NCBI GenBank assembly: GCA_045540695.1 | Contig: JAZQHR010000077.1 | Location: 1 to 15,539, forward strand | Source: JAZQHR01 sp045540695 | GTDB taxonomy: Bacteria > Bacillota > Clostridia > UMGS1810 | Direction: 5' to 3' | DNA length: 15,539 nt | Part shown: one piece after another, positions 14,667-15,539 of the stretch | Layout: each line of letters begins with the position of its first letter | Numbering within the stretch: the first letter of the stretch is position 1 | Notes under the pieces: model-generated | Seen by the model: only the letters and a program-made list of their open reading frames with translations | Databases searched by the model: none | Told to the model about the DNA's origin: nothing | Made by a program: the position numbers and the translations under genes

Positions 14667-15431
14667 ATGAATGATAGATGGAAAAACGTTATAATTACAA
14701 AAGCCGTGACAGCGGTAAATGTAAAAAAAGGTACAGGAAATCCTATACACAAAAACAGATCATCGCATGGTTTTGTACTTAACATTGAAAATTCCACGAA
14801 AGATTATCTGTTTTCGGATGGAAACATTATGAGGACAAACGAATTTGATTTGTTTTACCTACCCAAAGGCTCATCTTATGAAGTTAAATCAATCGAAAAA
14901 GGCGGTTGCTTTGCCATAAATTTTGATGCAGATATATCAGACGAGCCATTTTGTATTCCTGTAAAAAGCTACGATAGTGCGATAAAAATTTTTAAAGAAG
15001 CCGAAAAAACTTGGCGTCAGCAAATGCCAAACAGAAATATGATTACAATTAAGTGTGTGTATGAGATAATTCTTCTGCTCGAAAAGGAACTACAAAGGTC
15101 ATATATACCAACATCGCAGGACTTGATACTTGCTCCGGCACTTAAGCTTATACAAAATAGCTTCTGTGACAACTCACTTTCAGTATCCAACCTTGCAAAA
15201 GAATGTGAAATAAGCGAGGTTTACTTAAGAAGATTGTTTTTAAATAAGTTTGGCGTATCACCTAAAGAATACATATTAAATATGCGAATAAGCTACGCAA
15301 AACAGCTTTTACGTTCAGGTCAGTTTGGCATAAACGAGGTGGCAAACATTTGCGGTTACACAGAAAACTGCCACTTTTCAAGGGAATTTAAAAAAAGAAC
15401 CGGATTAACGCCCTCGCAGGCTATGGGATAA
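14667..15431 (+). CDS. AraC-family transcriptional regulator of the glycyl radical locus
   Basis: A 254-residue regulator. Residues 1-100 form a cupin-like sensor part (NVIITKAVTAVNV, HGFVLN, FYLPKGSSYEVKSIEKGG, FAINFDADISDEPF), a form common in Clostridia. Residues 155-253 are the double helix-turn-helix of AraC/XylS: LSVSNLAKECEISEVYLRRLF, then the linker FGVSPKEYILNMRISYAKQLL and GINEVANICGYTENCHFSREFKKRTGLTPSQ. Starts upstream of 14667 are unlikely, because an earlier TTG at 14622 is part of the -35 box; GGTGAT is four bases before 14667 and an ATG at 14661 is the alternative. It is divergent from the radical enzyme operon, the usual place of a local activator, so it probably turns that operon on when its ligand is present. 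Confidence 0.9.
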   Translation: MNDRWKNVIITKAVTAVNVKKGTGNPIHKNRSSHGFVLNIENSTKDYLFSDGNIMRTNEFDLFYLPKGSSYEVKSIEKGGCFAINFDADISDEPFCIPVKSYDSAIKIFKEAEKTWRQQMPNRNMITIKCVYEIILLLEKELQRSYIPTSQDLILAPALKLIQNSFCDNSLSVSNLAKECEISEVYLRRLFLNKFGVSPKEYILNMRISYAKQLLRSGQFGINEVANICGYTENCHFSREFKKRTGLTPSQAMG

Positions 15432-15467
15432 AAAAGACATCAATAAGAGTGGCACTAATATAACTAT

Positions 15468-15499
15468 AAAACGACTTTCTCTTTTGAGAAAGTCGTTTT
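15468..15499 (+). terminator. Hairpin terminator after the AraC gene
   Basis: A perfect 14-base-pair stem (15468-15481 with 15486-15499) with a TTTT loop. The arm ends in TTTT and is followed by G's, so the T-run is short; the reverse direction reads into TTTATAGTTATA, so it may work both ways. Confidence 0.75.
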
Positions 15500-15503
15500 G
15501 GGT

Positions 15504-15539
15504 CCAGGGTATCCCTGGTCGGGAGGAGGTCGGAGGCCA
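15504..15539. repeat. GC-rich structured intergenic sequence (cut by window edge)
   Basis: Directly after the terminator the composition jumps to about two-thirds G+C, with a small hairpin CCAGGG-TAT-CCCTGG (15504-15518) followed by G-rich GGGAGGAGG and CGGAGGCCA. This looks like the start of a modular hairpin repeat of the kind scattered between genes in gut Clostridia; only its first part is present. Confidence 0.45.

Noticed and set aside
14546..14797. Minus-strand frame of 83 codons between the radical enzyme and AraC genes
   Set aside because: It overlaps both promoters and the AraC coding start; hydrophobicity comes from AT-rich antisense sequence.

Overview
The window looks like part of a chromosome from an anaerobic, spore-forming Clostridia (low-GC Firmicutes). 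The evidence is an uncut sigK gene with a hydrophobic pro-sequence, a TepA-type ClpP-like protein, an oxygen-sensitive glycyl radical enzyme with its activase, strong AGGAGG-type ribosome binding sites, and sigma-A-like promoters with 16-17 base spacers. No tRNA, rRNA, CRISPR array or transposase gene is visible.

Layout. Bases 1-3356 hold a leftward set: PHP-domain protein, HAD hydrolase, a sugar phosphate isomerase/epimerase lacking its N-terminus, and the start of an FAD-dependent oxidoreductase that runs off the left edge. GC falls abruptly at about 1150-1200 (roughly 47% to the left, roughly 32% to the right in hand-counted 60-base blocks), exactly where the isomerase loses its 5' end, which suggests a recombination junction. 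Bases 3326-4687 are a compact two-gene leftward operon (Mrp-type Fe-S carrier ATPase and a C_GCAxxG_C_C redox-type protein) with clear promoter and terminator. Bases 4695-6769 are a second leftward operon: a phosphomannomutase-like HAD protein and a glycerol-1-phosphate dehydrogenase. It is divergent from a class II fructose-bisphosphate aldolase at 6971-7912, which makes the dihydroxyacetone phosphate the dehydrogenase would use. The shared upstream region carries promoters both ways and overlapping palindromes.

After the aldolase comes a 157-base nested inverted repeat that can act as a two-way terminator and resembles a small mobile element. A DUF554 membrane protein and TepA follow on the minus strand; sigK runs the other way and ends in a terminator overlapping its own stop codon. 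Bases 10492-15431 form a self-contained glycyl radical enzyme locus: radical enzyme, DMT-type transporter and radical SAM activase in one leftward operon, with a divergent AraC-type regulator. The radical enzyme has both catalytic signatures (GCxE loop and C-terminal glycyl motif) but in unusual forms, so its substrate is unknown; this is the best candidate for an undescribed system here. The right edge has a terminator hairpin and the start of a GC-rich structured repeat.
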